Notes under the pieces: model-generated
Told to the model about the DNA's origin: nothing
Databases searched by the model: none
Seen by the model: only the letters and a program-made list of their open reading frames with translations
In this document: in pieces, positions 7,602-15,489 of the stretch
Numbering within the stretch: position 1 is the stretch's first letter
Layout of the letters: each line of letters opens with the position of its first letter
Assembly: GCA_012520695.1 (NCBI GenBank)
Contig: JAAYNU010000132.1
Span: 1-20,253 of the forward strand
Source: Erysipelothrix sp.
GTDB lineage: Bacteria; Bacillota_I; Bacilli_A; Erysipelotrichales; Erysipelotrichaceae
DNA: 20,253 bases
Reading direction: 5' to 3'
Made by a program: the position numbers and the translations under genes

Positions 7602-8305
7602 CACTTATGTCTCCTCATGAGTTTTGGACTTAAAATTTTATAGTATTTAGCTTTGTCTAATATGCCTTTATCATCACCTGATAAAATCAAATCAGCCATG
7701 ACTTCTTGCATTTCTTTGGTTAATGAACTCTTAATATAAAATGGGAATATTTGAACCTTATTGTTTTCAAATACATAGAATGTACGGTTTTTTGGATAAT
7801 AGACAACCATACGATCATCTTGTTTCGTGATATATTCCATTTCACTCATTTTATGTTTTAATGGTAAATCACCATACACACCCATATCGATGATTGAAGC
7901 ATTAAAGTCTTTGTATAATTTAAAGAACTGCGGTAATTCAAGAATTGCGGTTTTGCGCTCGTATAAATTATTCATTAATACATCAAAAAACGGGATGAAA
8001 ATAGTCGAACCCTCAAACGTAAATTGAGTTAGACTCTCCTTCATAGGATCAAGTTCATGCATCAATAAGAGATTTCTCTCGTTGAATTCCATGTTCTCCC
8101 ACATATCAAGATGGTTGTTTCTGAAACGTTCAAATGTTTTTTCGATTTGTTGTTTATTGTAAAGACCTTCTTTAAAAATCATGATTGAAATATATGATGA
8201 GACATTCTTTTTGAACTTTAGGTCATACCGTTTGTTCAAACTCATCAATTGTTTACGCACCTCTTTAGGAAAGCCTTGTTTATGATACCTCGTTAATTTT
8301 TTCAT
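7601..8305 (-). CDS. Conserved-looking hypothetical protein, unknown function
   Basis: I do not recognise this protein. It is 234 residues, rich in Lys, Phe and Tyr, has no cysteine, no signal peptide and no membrane segment, and its ends are basic (MKKLTRYHKQ..., ...SPKLMRRHK). The middle has an aromatic hydrophobic stretch (GSTIFIPFFDVLMNNLY) and a short strand-rich portion (RMVVYYPKNRTFYVFENNKVQIFPFYI), so it should be a folded soluble protein. Its start overlaps the rsmE stop by 4 nt (ATGA) and its stop overlaps the murE-like start, so it is cotranslated with both. The position hints at a housekeeping role near cell wall or rRNA modification, but nothing in the residues supports a specific function. 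Confidence 0.85.
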   Translation of the reverse strand: MKKLTRYHKQGFPKEVRKQLMSLNKRYDLKFKKNVSSYISIMIFKEGLYNKQQIEKTFERFRNNHLDMWENMEFNERNLLLMHELDPMKESLTQFTFEGSTIFIPFFDVLMNNLYERKTAILELPQFFKLYKDFNASIIDMGVYGDLPLKHKMSEMEYITKQDDRMVVYYPKNRTFYVFENNKVQIFPFYIKSSLTKEMQEVMADLILSGDDKGILDKAKYYKILSPKLMRRHK

Positions 8306-9003
8306 GCTATTGCCTCACTTGCTCTCACGAGTGCACAGGCAATGATTGATGCTGTCTCTGCACGCAATACACTTTTCCCTAAACTGATTTGTGCGAATTC
8401 TTTTGAATTAAAATACTTTACTTCTGATTCGGAAAAACCACCTTCAGGACCGATGACGATGGTCATTGATTCATGATGAGGTAATTTCGCATTCATAATA
8501 TGGTCTCCTGGACCCAAATCCGCGAATACATTCAAATCACTTCGATATTTTTCGAGGTCTTCTTTTGTAATCACGCCTTCAATTGTGACTGGAGTGCTTA
8601 AATAGGCTTGTTCTGAAGCTTCTTTTGCGATTAGGTTCCATCGCTCCAACTTGCGTTGAATGCGGTCTCCAAAATCTCGAACCACGCCATGATCGGCTTG
8701 CATTAAAACAATTCGATTTGCACCCACTTCACATGCTTTTTGAATCATCCACTCTAAACGTTCAGGACGAATTAAAGAAGCAATCAAAGTGATGTGTGTT
8801 TTCTGAGTTTCAAACGTAATCGTATCAATCTCTATTAATTCAAGAGGGTTCATATTTGTAAGTTCTGCAATTACGCCACTTCCACTGCCATCCACAAGGC
8901 GAATTTTATCGCCCGCTCTCATACGGAGCACTTTAGTACATTGGCGTTCTTGTTCCTTGGATAGTTTAAGCTCTTTAAGGGATTCAATAAAAAATTGTTG
9001 CAT
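8302..9003 (-). CDS. rsmE: 16S rRNA (uracil-1498-N3)-methyltransferase RsmE
   Basis: SPOUT-class methyltransferase that makes m3U1498 in 16S rRNA from S-adenosylmethionine. Predicted 233 residues, normal length. An N-terminal PUA-like barrel (about 1-65) precedes the knotted domain. Diagnostic motifs are IGPEGGFSESEV (184-195) and LGKSVLRAETA (208-218), which form the trefoil-knot cofactor pocket. The ATG follows directly on the rluB stop (TAAATG), with GGGAGG upstream. In many Firmicutes rsmE follows prmA; here it follows the pseudouridine synthase gene rluB, giving a small rRNA-modification pair within the operon. Confidence 0.95.
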   Translation of the reverse strand: MQQFFIESLKELKLSKEQERQCTKVLRMRAGDKIRLVDGSGSGVIAELTNMNPLELIEIDTITFETQKTHITLIASLIRPERLEWMIQKACEVGANRIVLMQADHGVVRDFGDRIQRKLERWNLIAKEASEQAYLSTPVTIEGVITKEDLEKYRSDLNVFADLGPGDHIMNAKLPHHESMTIVIGPEGGFSESEVKYFNSKEFAQISLGKSVLRAETASIIACALVRASEAIA

Positions 9004-9747
9004 TTATTTTCCTCCCTTAGCGACGCTTAATAGTTTCTTAACTTCAAATGGTTTCAGTGCTCGATACGTTCCTATTCCCATGTCTTCAATCATTAAAGGA
9101 CCAATCGCATAGCGGTGTAGTTTTTGAACAGGTAGACCAAAATGAGCGAACATTTTACGGATTTGTCTGTTCTTCCCTTCATACAGAGTGATTGAAAATT
9201 GTGAACGGTCTTTCTTTGGATCGTATTTCACTTTATGGATTTCAACACCTTGATATGAAACGCCTTCGATTGTTACACCTTCACTTAATGCAATTGTGAC
9301 TTCACATCCTAATTTACCACTGACGCTGACGCGATACATTTTTGGCATATCGTAGCGCGGGTGAGTTAGAAAGTTTGCGAAAGCACCATCATTAGTAAGA
9401 ATAAGGGCTCCAGTTGTTTCATAGTCCAGTCTTCCTACAGGAAAAATACGATTCTTTTCAGGAATCATATCGACGACGCAAGGTCGTTCGCGATCATCAC
9501 TGACGGATGAAAGGACCCCTTTTGGTTTATTCACAATATAGTAAACTTGTGTACGCTCTAGTTCAATGAGTTTTCCGTTGATGCGAACATTGTCACCATC
9601 GTATACTTGAACCCCTTGTTCTGAGATGCGTTTTCCATTGACGCTAACTTTTCCCTGATCAATCAGTTCTTCTGCTTTGCGTCGTGAACAGTATCCACTC
9701 ATTGCGATGTATTTTTGTAATCGTGTACCATTATTTGAAGAAGTCAT
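9004..9747 (-). CDS. rluB: 23S rRNA pseudouridine synthase of the RluB family
   Basis: Predicted 247 residues: an S4 RNA-binding domain (about 8-65, RLQKYIAMSGYCSRRKAEELI), then the RsuA/RluB catalytic domain with GRLDYETTGALILTNDG (105-121), whose Asp108 is the catalytic aspartate. ENRQIRKMF-type sequence (KNRQIRKMFAHFG) near the C-terminus is also typical. The position directly after scpA-scpB is the classic Firmicute arrangement for rluB (target U2605-equivalent in 23S rRNA by family knowledge). Its start overlaps the scpB end by 17 nt, with only a weak GGAAC site, so translation may depend on coupling. Confidence 0.93.
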   Translation of the reverse strand: MTSSNNGTRLQKYIAMSGYCSRRKAEELIDQGKVSVNGKRISEQGVQVYDGDNVRINGKLIELERTQVYYIVNKPKGVLSSVSDDRERPCVVDMIPEKNRIFPVGRLDYETTGALILTNDGAFANFLTHPRYDMPKMYRVSVSGKLGCEVTIALSEGVTIEGVSYQGVEIHKVKYDPKKDRSQFSITLYEGKNRQIRKMFAHFGLPVQKLHRYAIGPLMIEDMGIGTYRALKPFEVKKLLSVAKGGK

Positions 9748-10267
9748 TCGTTTGTTCCAACATTTCTAGCTTAATTTCCGGTAATTCGTCAAGGCTTGTA
9801 AGTTTAAAAACATCCATAAACGATTCGGTAATATTATATAATATCGGGCGTCCAACAGCATCGGATCGTCCCACTTCTTTTATTAGATCAAGTGCTTCCA
9901 GTCGGCGGCACATCATATCTGAGTTCACACCACGAATCTCTTCTATCTCAACACGTGTAATTGGTTGTTTATAAGCAATGATTGCGAGTGTTTCCAGTGC
10001 AGCTTGTGATAGTTGACGGTTTTTATTGAATTCAAGCATATCTGATATTGTCTCATGAAGTTCAGTCTTAGTAATGAGTTTTACTAATCCACCAAATTCA
10101 ACGAGTTCAACTCCACGATGCGATTCATTCAAGGATTCACTGTAGCTTTTTAAATCTTCATTCAAGGCATCTTCGTCAGTTCCTAAGGCAAGTGCGAGTT
10201 GATCACGCGCGACTCCTTCTTCTCCAAATGCGAAAAGAATCCCCTCAATTAGTGCATGTTTTTCCAT
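9731..10267 (-). CDS. scpB: Segregation and condensation protein B (ScpB)
   Basis: Predicted 178 residues forming two winged-helix domains, the kleisin-associated subunit of the SMC-ScpA-ScpB condensin that helps separate replication origins. The start ALIEGILFAFGEEGV and the middle stretch LSQAALETLAIIAYKQPITRVEIEEIRGV (about 93-121) are hallmarks, as is the C-terminal GRPILYNITESF. It lies one nucleotide after scpA (TAGGATG), as expected for partners made together. The smc gene is not in this window. Confidence 0.95.
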   Translation of the reverse strand: MEKHALIEGILFAFGEEGVARDQLALALGTDEDALNEDLKSYSESLNESHRGVELVEFGGLVKLITKTELHETISDMLEFNKNRQLSQAALETLAIIAYKQPITRVEIEEIRGVNSDMMCRRLEALDLIKEVGRSDAVGRPILYNITESFMDVFKLTSLDELPEIKLEMLEQTNDFFK

Positions 10268-10268
10268 C

Positions 10269-10994
10269 CTATACCGTGCCTTTCAAATAAATATCGTCGC
10301 CTTGATAACTCAAACCTAATTCTCCCATACGAATGAGGTCAAGGACTGCTAAAAACGTTACAATCGCGTGTTGTATGGTACGCGAATGATTCAATACATC
10401 ATCCAAACTCATGAGTTTGAAGTTTGTAAAACGTGATCTTAAATCATCAATCACATCATCAATTGCGAGTTCCTTTGATTCAAATGAAACATCAAGTGGA
10501 TTACTCAACTTGAATCGTGCCATGACCTTTGCCATCGCATTCATTAAATCATACGGAGTTTGTTCGTAAGTGATTGTTTCATTGAGCTGTGATTTAATTG
10601 ATTTAAATAAGTTTGTCGATACGGGAGAACTGAACTGTTTTGATCGCTCTTCGAATCGCTGGGCGAGTTCAATACTTACCTCTTTATAGCGTTGGTATTC
10701 AATGAGTCGTCGAACTAAGTCTTGTTCCTCATCATCCACGTCCTGAGCATCCAATAAGGATGTATCACGCGGAAGCAGTCGCTTCGACTTGTATTCAATC
10801 AATCCCGCAAGTTCACTTAAATATTCCGTTGCGATTTCGAGTTTACTTTCACTCGCACTGTGAATATAGGCAATGTACTGATCCGCCAATAAATCTATGT
10901 TCAAATCAAAAAGATCAAGTTTATGATCCTTGATTAAAAACAACATAAGGTCGAGCGGACCTGAAAACTGTTCAAATGACACTTCAAAATTCAT
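10269..10994 (-). CDS. scpA: Segregation and condensation protein A (ScpA, kleisin)
   Basis: Predicted 241-residue kleisin that bridges the two SMC heads and binds ScpB. The N-terminal domain reads FEQFSGPLDLMLFLIKDHKLDLFDLNI (8-34), the strongest ScpA signature. An acidic central linker (DAQDVDDEEQDLVRRLIEYQRYKEV) follows, and the C-terminal winged helix includes VVTFLAVLDLIRMGEL-like sequence. The ATG at 10994 has an AGGTG site 7 nt upstream. The gap from pdp is only 25 nt and shows no promoter or terminator. Confidence 0.95.
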   Translation of the reverse strand: MNFEVSFEQFSGPLDLMLFLIKDHKLDLFDLNIDLLADQYIAYIHSASESKLEIATEYLSELAGLIEYKSKRLLPRDTSLLDAQDVDDEEQDLVRRLIEYQRYKEVSIELAQRFEERSKQFSSPVSTNLFKSIKSQLNETITYEQTPYDLMNAMAKVMARFKLSNPLDVSFESKELAIDDVIDDLRSRFTNFKLMSLDDVLNHSRTIQHAIVTFLAVLDLIRMGELGLSYQGDDIYLKGTV

Positions 10995-11019
10995 ACAATC
11001 ACCTAATTTCTAAGAAAAA

Positions 11020-12318
11020 TTATAACACATCCGCAATCAATTGTGGTCTTTCGCTTATTTCATCGCGAATGATAAAGCATGATTGAGCTTCCTCATTCAT
11101 TGATTCCACAATTGGACTGCTTGAATACAGGGTACAAAGTAAGTCGCCGACTTCAACTTTATCACCCAATGATTTGTTTAAGACGATACCTGCTTTCATA
11201 TCGATGACATCTTCAGTTGTCTTGCGCCCCGCTCCTAAGTGCATGGATACAATCCCTAATTCCATTGCCATGAGGTCATGAAGATAACCTGATTGTGTTG
11301 ATACGATTGGTAGTTCGTATTGTGCGTGCGTAAATGCGTCTAAATCATCAAACACACTTATGTCGCCTCCTTGAGCTGAAATCCACTTCAAGAATGTTTC
11401 ATAAGCTGCACCACTTCTCAGTGTTTCAAGTGCAAGTTCATTACCCAGTTCAACGCTTTGTGCAAGTCCTGCTTGATAGAGCATCATTCCAGCGGCTCTT
11501 ACACAGAGTGTTTCAAGATCTTGTGGACCTTGATTCTTAAGTGTTAAAACAGCTTCTTTTACTTCTAAAGCATTCCCAATCGTATTTCCGAGTGGTTGGT
11601 TCATATTCGTTAACATCGCATTCATGTCTTTTCCTAATGATGTCCCAATGTTAATCATTGTTTGTGCTAGAGTACGCGCGTCTTCAATTGTTTTCATGAA
11701 GGCCCCTTCTCCGTATTTCACATCCAGAAGAATGCAATCAGCACCTCCCGCAAGTTTTTTTGACATGATTGAAGAAGCAATTAATGGAATTGAATTCACG
11801 GTTCCACTGACATCTCGAAGTGAATAAAGGACTTTATCAGCATAAACTAAGTTCCCTGTCTGTCCAACAACCGCAAGATTCAGCTCATTCACTTGTTTAA
11901 TAAAGTCTTCTGATGAAAGAGAAATATTGAATCCAGGAATGGATTCTAATTTATCCAGTGTTCCACCCGTATGGCCTAAACCACGACCGGACATCTTCGC
12001 AACTTTTGCACCTGCTGCTGCCACAAGTGGGCTTAGGATGATGGTTGTTTTATCTCCAACGCCTCCTGTGGAGTGCTTATCAACTTTTTTACCGTCGATT
12101 GCGGATAAATCAATCACATCACCAGAGTGCATCATGCATTCTGTTAAGTATGTTGTTTCTTCATCATTCATTCCGTTTAATACAATGGCCATTAAGAGGG
12201 CTGTTGTTTGGTATTCTTCAACACTGCCATCCACAACGCCATCAATCCAGAATTTAATTTCTTCGTTTGTGAGTACTTTATCGTCTCGTTTTTTCTCAAT
12301 AATTGTTATGATATTCAT
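11020..12318 (-). CDS. pdp: Pyrimidine-nucleoside phosphorylase
   Basis: Phosphorolysis of thymidine, deoxyuridine and uridine to free base plus (deoxy)ribose-1-phosphate. Predicted 432 residues, about the normal length. The phosphate loop KHSTGGVGD lies at 81-89. The family signature SGRGLGHTGGTLDKLES (110-126) and the pyrimidine-contact region LRDVSGTVNSIPLIASSIMSKK follow. The frame extends upstream into folA, but the start is the ATG at 12318, one base after the folA stop, where homology begins (MNIITIIEKKR). Its product deoxyribose-1-phosphate, after isomerisation by a mutase not seen here, would feed DeoC at the other end of the same operon. Confidence 0.95.
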   Translation of the reverse strand: MNIITIIEKKRDDKVLTNEEIKFWIDGVVDGSVEEYQTTALLMAIVLNGMNDEETTYLTECMMHSGDVIDLSAIDGKKVDKHSTGGVGDKTTIILSPLVAAAGAKVAKMSGRGLGHTGGTLDKLESIPGFNISLSSEDFIKQVNELNLAVVGQTGNLVYADKVLYSLRDVSGTVNSIPLIASSIMSKKLAGGADCILLDVKYGEGAFMKTIEDARTLAQTMINIGTSLGKDMNAMLTNMNQPLGNTIGNALEVKEAVLTLKNQGPQDLETLCVRAAGMMLYQAGLAQSVELGNELALETLRSGAAYETFLKWISAQGGDISVFDDLDAFTHAQYELPIVSTQSGYLHDLMAMELGIVSMHLGAGRKTTEDVIDMKAGIVLNKSLGDKVEVGDLLCTLYSSSPIVESMNEEAQSCFIIRDEISERPQLIADVL

Positions 12319-12319
12319 A

Positions 12320-12769
12320 TTATTTACCAATCCTTTCGTATATCTGTAATGTAAAGGTTTCAAAGGCAACGGTGTCGCTTAAGCTATATTCTGATGCTTC
12401 AATCTCTGGGAAGAATGTATCCCCAAGTGTTTCATCCTTAATAATTGATAGGTATATTTTTTGAGCATAAGGCATTGATGCTTTATAGACTTCGCCACCA
12501 CCCGCAACAAAAATCGTTTCAGAACTTGTCTCGTTGTCTTTCAAGTATTGAGTGAGGTCGTTAATGTCCCCTTCACTGCGACTCACTTTAAGTATGTTGC
12601 GTCCTTTAAGAACTTTGGGTAAACCATCGTAGGTTTTTCGTCCCATGATGAGTGTTTCTCCCATCGTAATACGCTTGAAAAACTTTAAGTCTTCCGGACA
12701 ATGCCAAGGCATTGATCCATTCAGTCCTAAAGTACGTTTTTGATTCATCGCAGCGATCATTACTAACAT
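12320..12769 (-). CDS. folA: Dihydrofolate reductase
   Basis: NADPH-dependent reduction of dihydrofolate to tetrahydrofolate, recycling the folate oxidised by ThyA. Predicted 149 residues, slightly short for the family (about 160). Motifs: MPWHCPEDLKFFK with catalytic acid Asp27, GRKTYDGLP (43-51) for the cofactor, and AGGGEVYKASMP (89-100). The ATG shares a base with the thyA stop (TAATG), with AAGGTGA upstream in thyA, so the two enzymes of the thymidylate cycle are coupled. Nothing suggests an antifolate-resistant plasmid type. Confidence 0.95.
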   Translation of the reverse strand: MLVMIAAMNQKRTLGLNGSMPWHCPEDLKFFKRITMGETLIMGRKTYDGLPKVLKGRNILKVSRSEGDINDLTQYLKDNETSSETIFVAGGGEVYKASMPYAQKIYLSIIKDETLGDTFFPEIEASEYSLSDTVAFETFTLQIYERIGK

Positions 12770-13638
12770 TAAACACTCACCTTAGCTTTAATTAAGGGGT
12801 GCGGGTCGTATCCAACGATTTCAAAATCATCGAAATTAAAATCATCGATTGATTTTTGGTCGCCATGGATTACAAGTTTCGGTAGTACTTTGGGTTCGCG
12901 GCTTAATTGTTCATTTACGGCATCGAAATGATCATTGTAAATGTGAAGGTCGCCAAACGTATGGACAAACTCCCCAACTTCAAGATCAGTTAGCTTCGCA
13001 ATCATGTGCACAAGTAAGGCATAAGACGCAATATTAAAAGGCACTCCTAGGAATAAATCAGCGGATCGTTGGTACAGTTGAAGGCTCAACTTACCATCAG
13101 CACTGACATAAAACTGCATGAATGCATGGCATGGCGGTAAAGCCATTTGGTCCACATAGGGTGGATTCCATGCTGAAAGAATGATGCGTCGTGAGTATGG
13201 ATTGGTTTTAATGGTATCCACAACATTTTGAAGTTGATCAACACCACCAAAATCTCTCCATTGTTTTCCGTAGACGGGGCCTAAATCACCGTACTTCAAA
13301 GCAAACTCGTCATCTTCGATAATGCGCTCAACGAATTCTTTCATCGTCTCGCCATTATAGTCATCAGATGCTTTAAAGGTTTGATAAGGCCATTCATTCC
13401 ATATACGAACTTTTTCTTTAACTAAGGGTCTAATATTTGTATCCCCTGAAATAAACCAAATCAACTCTTTCGCAAGCGATGCGAAATGTGTTTTCTTTGT
13501 CGTTAGTAAAGGAAATCCCTCATTTAAATCAAAGCGTGTTTGATAACCAAAAACACCGTGTGTTCCGGTTCCTGTTCGATCCGGACGAGTTTGTCCGTTT
13601 TCTAATACGTATTTCGCCATTTCTAAATAGTTTTTCAT
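12769..13638 (-). CDS. thyA: Thymidylate synthase ThyA
   Basis: Methylates dUMP to dTMP using methylene-tetrahydrofolate. Predicted 289 residues, between the E. coli (264) and L. casei (316) forms. Motifs: RPDRTGTGT with Arg21 (phosphate binding), the Arg150-Arg151 pair ([14 protein letters not shown]), nucleophile Cys170 in [13 protein letters not shown], and [16 protein letters not shown] (194-209). I chose the ATG at 13638: an AGGTG site lies just upstream, the sequence [15 protein letters not shown] is the normal start, and the in-frame ATG at 13653 would fall within or upstream of the predicted transcription start. First gene of the ten-gene operon. Confidence 0.96.
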   Translation of the reverse strand: MKNYLEMAKYVLENGQTRPDRTGTGTHGVFGYQTRFDLNEGFPLLTTKKTHFASLAKELIWFISGDTNIRPLVKEKVRIWNEWPYQTFKASDDYNGETMKEFVERIIEDDEFALKYGDLGPVYGKQWRDFGGVDQLQNVVDTIKTNPYSRRIILSAWNPPYVDQMALPPCHAFMQFYVSADGKLSLQLYQRSADLFLGVPFNIASYALLVHMIAKLTDLEVGEFVHTFGDLHIYNDHFDAVNEQLSREPKVLPKLVIHGDQKSIDDFNFDDFEIVGYDPHPLIKAKVSV

Positions 13639-13654
13639 GTTATCACCTGACATT

Positions 13655-13683
13655 ATTATACAAAATTTACGGACACTTTGATA
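13655..13683 (-). promoter_or_regulatory. thyA: Promoter of the thyA operon
   Basis: Minus strand: consensus -10 TATAAT (13655-13660) about 17 nt before the ATG at 13638. With a 17-nt spacer the -35 would be TATCAA (13678-13683), a poor match. A near-palindrome at 13679-13692 covers that position, so an activator or repressor may act here. Confidence 0.6.
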
Positions 13684-13787
13684 GTACTGTCAGCCTTGTA
13701 TCAAGCAATCGAACAGAAATCTGCTTACCAGTTATTTATAAGCACTAAATTGCACCTTTAATAACATACTAAATAATAAATTTTCAA

Positions 13788-13814
13788 GTAAAAAGAGCTG
13801 TGATGGGCAGCTCT
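13788..13814 (-). terminator. Intrinsic terminator after the SSB-like gene
   Basis: Minus strand: stem AGAGCTG (13814-13808), 7-nt loop, stem CAGCTCT (13800-13794), then TTTTTACTT. It separates this unit from the thyA promoter. Confidence 0.85.
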
Positions 13815-13823
13815 ACCGTATCT

Positions 13824-14111
13824 CTATGGAAATAATACTTCTAAATGCTCAGCAACAATGACGAACTTTTCATCTTCGACTTCAACGCGACCCTTGATTG
13901 ATACCAAGCGACCCTCTTTGAATGCCCCTATTACATCTTGATTAATTCCCCGCCATAAGCGAACCGGAAACAAATCATGACGATATTCACCACTAAACTC
14001 TAAAAAGTTTGATGTGACCGATAATATCATTTTCGAATACTTCGCATTCGTATTTGTCACCAACTTCTCAGGTGACTCAACAATCCTACCAACCAGTTGT
14101 ATAAAATTCAA
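13824..14111 (-). CDS. Short single-stranded DNA-binding (SSB-like) OB-fold protein, TTG start
   Basis: Predicted 95 residues with an SSB-type OB fold: NFIQLVGRIVESPE at the start, a YSKMILSV strand, FSGEYRHDLFPVRLW where SSB has GE..DFF.V..W, EGRLVSIKGRVE, and a final FVIVAEHLEVLFP strand. It lacks the flexible linker and acidic tail that canonical SSB uses to recruit partners, so it may be a secondary or specialised paralogue. The frame is open to an ATG at 14204. The family similarity begins only at 14111, where a TTG codon follows the site AGAGGGGG (14120-14127) by 8 nt, so I take the TTG. It could alternatively be a PriB-like primosome factor. Own promoter and terminator suggest independent expression. 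Confidence 0.72.
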   Translation of the reverse strand: MNFIQLVGRIVESPEKLVTNTNAKYSKMILSVTSNFLEFSGEYRHDLFPVRLWRGINQDVIGAFKEGRLVSIKGRVEVEDEKFVIVAEHLEVLFP

Positions 14112-14119
14112 TTCTATTA

Positions 14120-14127
14120 CCCCCTCT
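14120..14127 (-). promoter_or_regulatory. Ribosome binding site supporting a TTG start
   Basis: Minus strand AGAGGGGG, 8 nt before the TTG at 14111. No ATG or GTG lies at a suitable distance. Confidence 0.6.
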
Positions 14128-14137
14128 TTGTGCCGTA

Positions 14138-14146
14138 ATTGTATCA
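14138..14146 (-). promoter_or_regulatory. Extended -10 promoter of the SSB-like gene
   Basis: Minus strand TGATACAAT: a TGn extension plus -10 TACAAT. The -35 region is poor. Expected start near 14131, just upstream of the ribosome site. The palindrome at 14167-14184 would be centred about 45 bases upstream of that start. Confidence 0.5.
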
Positions 14147-14166
14147 AATAAACAGAGAGATCATGG

Positions 14167-14217
14167 TCTTTGCATATGCAAAGAACTTGTGAAAGTGCAT
14201 ACATTTGAAATTATGCA
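14167..14217. promoter_or_regulatory. Cluster of TGCATA/TATGCA half-sites, candidate operator
   Basis: A perfect 18-bp palindrome TCTTTGCATATGCAAAGA (14167-14184) is followed by a second inverted pair, TGCATA (14196-14201) and TATGCA (14212-14217), 10 bases apart. It has no T-run after it, so it is not a terminator. It lies between the ymfH-like stop and the SSB-like promoter. Regulator unknown. Confidence 0.55.
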
Positions 14218-14235
14218 ATTAAAATATCAACTTTG

Positions 14236-15489
14236 TTAGAAAGGCGTCATTAATAACGAAGTTTTAGATACATCAGAGAAGTAAGATCTTACTGAATCCA
14301 GGTCCTCATAAGTTAGTTCATTCACCATCTCAAGATAATCATAGTAATTAATACCATCAAAATGAGCACGAGCAAATGTAATACCAATACGAGATATGTT
14401 TGAAAGTGAGAAAATCATCTCACCATAGTAACGCTTCTTAAGTTGAGTGAATAGGAGTTCATCTAAGTTCAACTGTGCCATCATCGTATCAATCGCTACA
14501 ATGAACTTCTCAAATTCATTCGATTCATTGAAGAAGTAAATAACACCTAAGTCATCTCTCAAATCAACATCAAAGCCAAAGGCATTTGTGAAGATTCCAG
14601 AATCAAGTAATGTCTGATATTCTGGGTTCAGTTCAGAGAAGTTCATCTCTAGAATTATTTTTAATAAGAATTCATCTCTTAGACGATTTCCCTGTCCATA
14701 CTTAAACTTGAAAGCATAAGACATTTTAGGAGTTGTGATATCACCTTTAATTTCTCTGTGAGCATGTTTTACAACCGTTGGTTCTTCTGGATAAACATCT
14801 TGTACGTTTAAATCCTCTTTAGAATGATCCTTACAAGCTTCATCCACGATGTCTTTAATATCTTCGAGGGATTCACCACTCACGATGACTAAGACCATAC
14901 GATGATCTGCGTAGTTAAGGCGGTAAGCCTCTTCTAGATCTTCAAGGGTTGTCGCATTGACACTTTCTTCAGTACCTGCAATATCATAAATGAATGGATA
15001 ATTGTGGAATACGTTTCGATATGTTTCCATAAGAAGATTCATATCAGGCATTTGTTCATACATCTTTATCTCTTCAACAATAATCCCCTTCTCCTTCTCA
15101 ACTGAAACAGTCGAGATATCGAATTGTGATACAAAGTTAATAAGTAACTTTAAAGGTTCCGCAATTGGACCGTTGTGATTGAAATAGTACATTGTTTGAT
15201 CATATGAAGTAAACGCATTTCCGCTTGCCCCAATTTGCGCAAACAAACTTAAGACATCAACCGCATCATCTTCAAAAAGTTTATGTTCTAAAAAGTGAGC
15301 AAGACCTGACTTATGTTCGACTTGTGTTTCACCATTAATCGTTTGGCTTAGGTTTAATGCACCAAACGGAGTTCCGTAGACTGCCGAAGATTGTTTGAAC
15401 CCAGGACGGTGAATTAAATATGTATTAAGACCTGATTCACTGACATAGTGATAGGCTGTTTCATTGAATATATTTTTAATTTTCTTCAT
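14236..15489 (-). CDS. ymfH: M16-family zinc metallopeptidase (YmfH-like)
   Basis: Predicted 417 residues, one half of the typical M16 fold pair. The inverted zinc motif HFLEH is at 65-69, and the third ligand is probably Glu139 or Glu140 in IIVEEIKMYEQMPD. The GNAFTSYDQTMYYF stretch (90-103) also matches the family. No signal peptide, so cytoplasmic. I chose the ATG at 15489, where GAGGAG lies about 8 nt upstream, over the in-frame ATG at 15510. It overlaps the end of the preceding M16 gene by 14 nt. In Bacillus the equivalent YmfF-YmfH pair is linked by annotation to EF-P modification; whether that holds here is unknown, and the natural substrate is not known to me. Confidence 0.88.
   Translation of the reverse strand: MKKIKNIFNETAYHYVSESGLNTYLIHRPGFKQSSAVYGTPFGALNLSQTINGETQVEHKSGLAHFLEHKLFEDDAVDVLSLFAQIGASGNAFTSYDQTMYYFNHNGPIAEPLKLLINFVSQFDISTVSVEKEKGIIVEEIKMYEQMPDMNLLMETYRNVFHNYPFIYDIAGTEESVNATTLEDLEEAYRLNYADHRMVLVIVSGESLEDIKDIVDEACKDHSKEDLNVQDVYPEEPTVVKHAHREIKGDITTPKMSYAFKFKYGQGNRLRDEFLLKIILEMNFSELNPEYQTLLDSGIFTNAFGFDVDLRDDLGVIYFFNESNEFEKFIVAIDTMMAQLNLDELLFTQLKKRYYGEMIFSLSNISRIGITFARAHFDGINYYDYLEMVNELTYEDLDSVRSYFSDVSKTSLLMTPF

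Noticed and set aside
11927..12349. Plus-strand frame of 140 codons inside pdp
   Set aside because: Antisense shadow of pdp with low-complexity Ser/Pro composition and no independent signals.
13639..13653. Earlier ATG for thyA at 13653
   Set aside because: It lies within or upstream of the expected transcription start for the TATAAT at 13655-13660, and the ATG at 13638 has a ribosome site and the standard N-terminus.
14167..14184. Terminator for the ymfH-like gene
   Set aside because: The palindrome has no following T-run on either strand and no loop, which fits a protein-binding site better than an RNA hairpin.
14112..14204. Earlier ATG at 14204 for the SSB-like protein
   Set aside because: The added residues do not resemble SSB, and the segment contains the extended -10 promoter and the palindrome.
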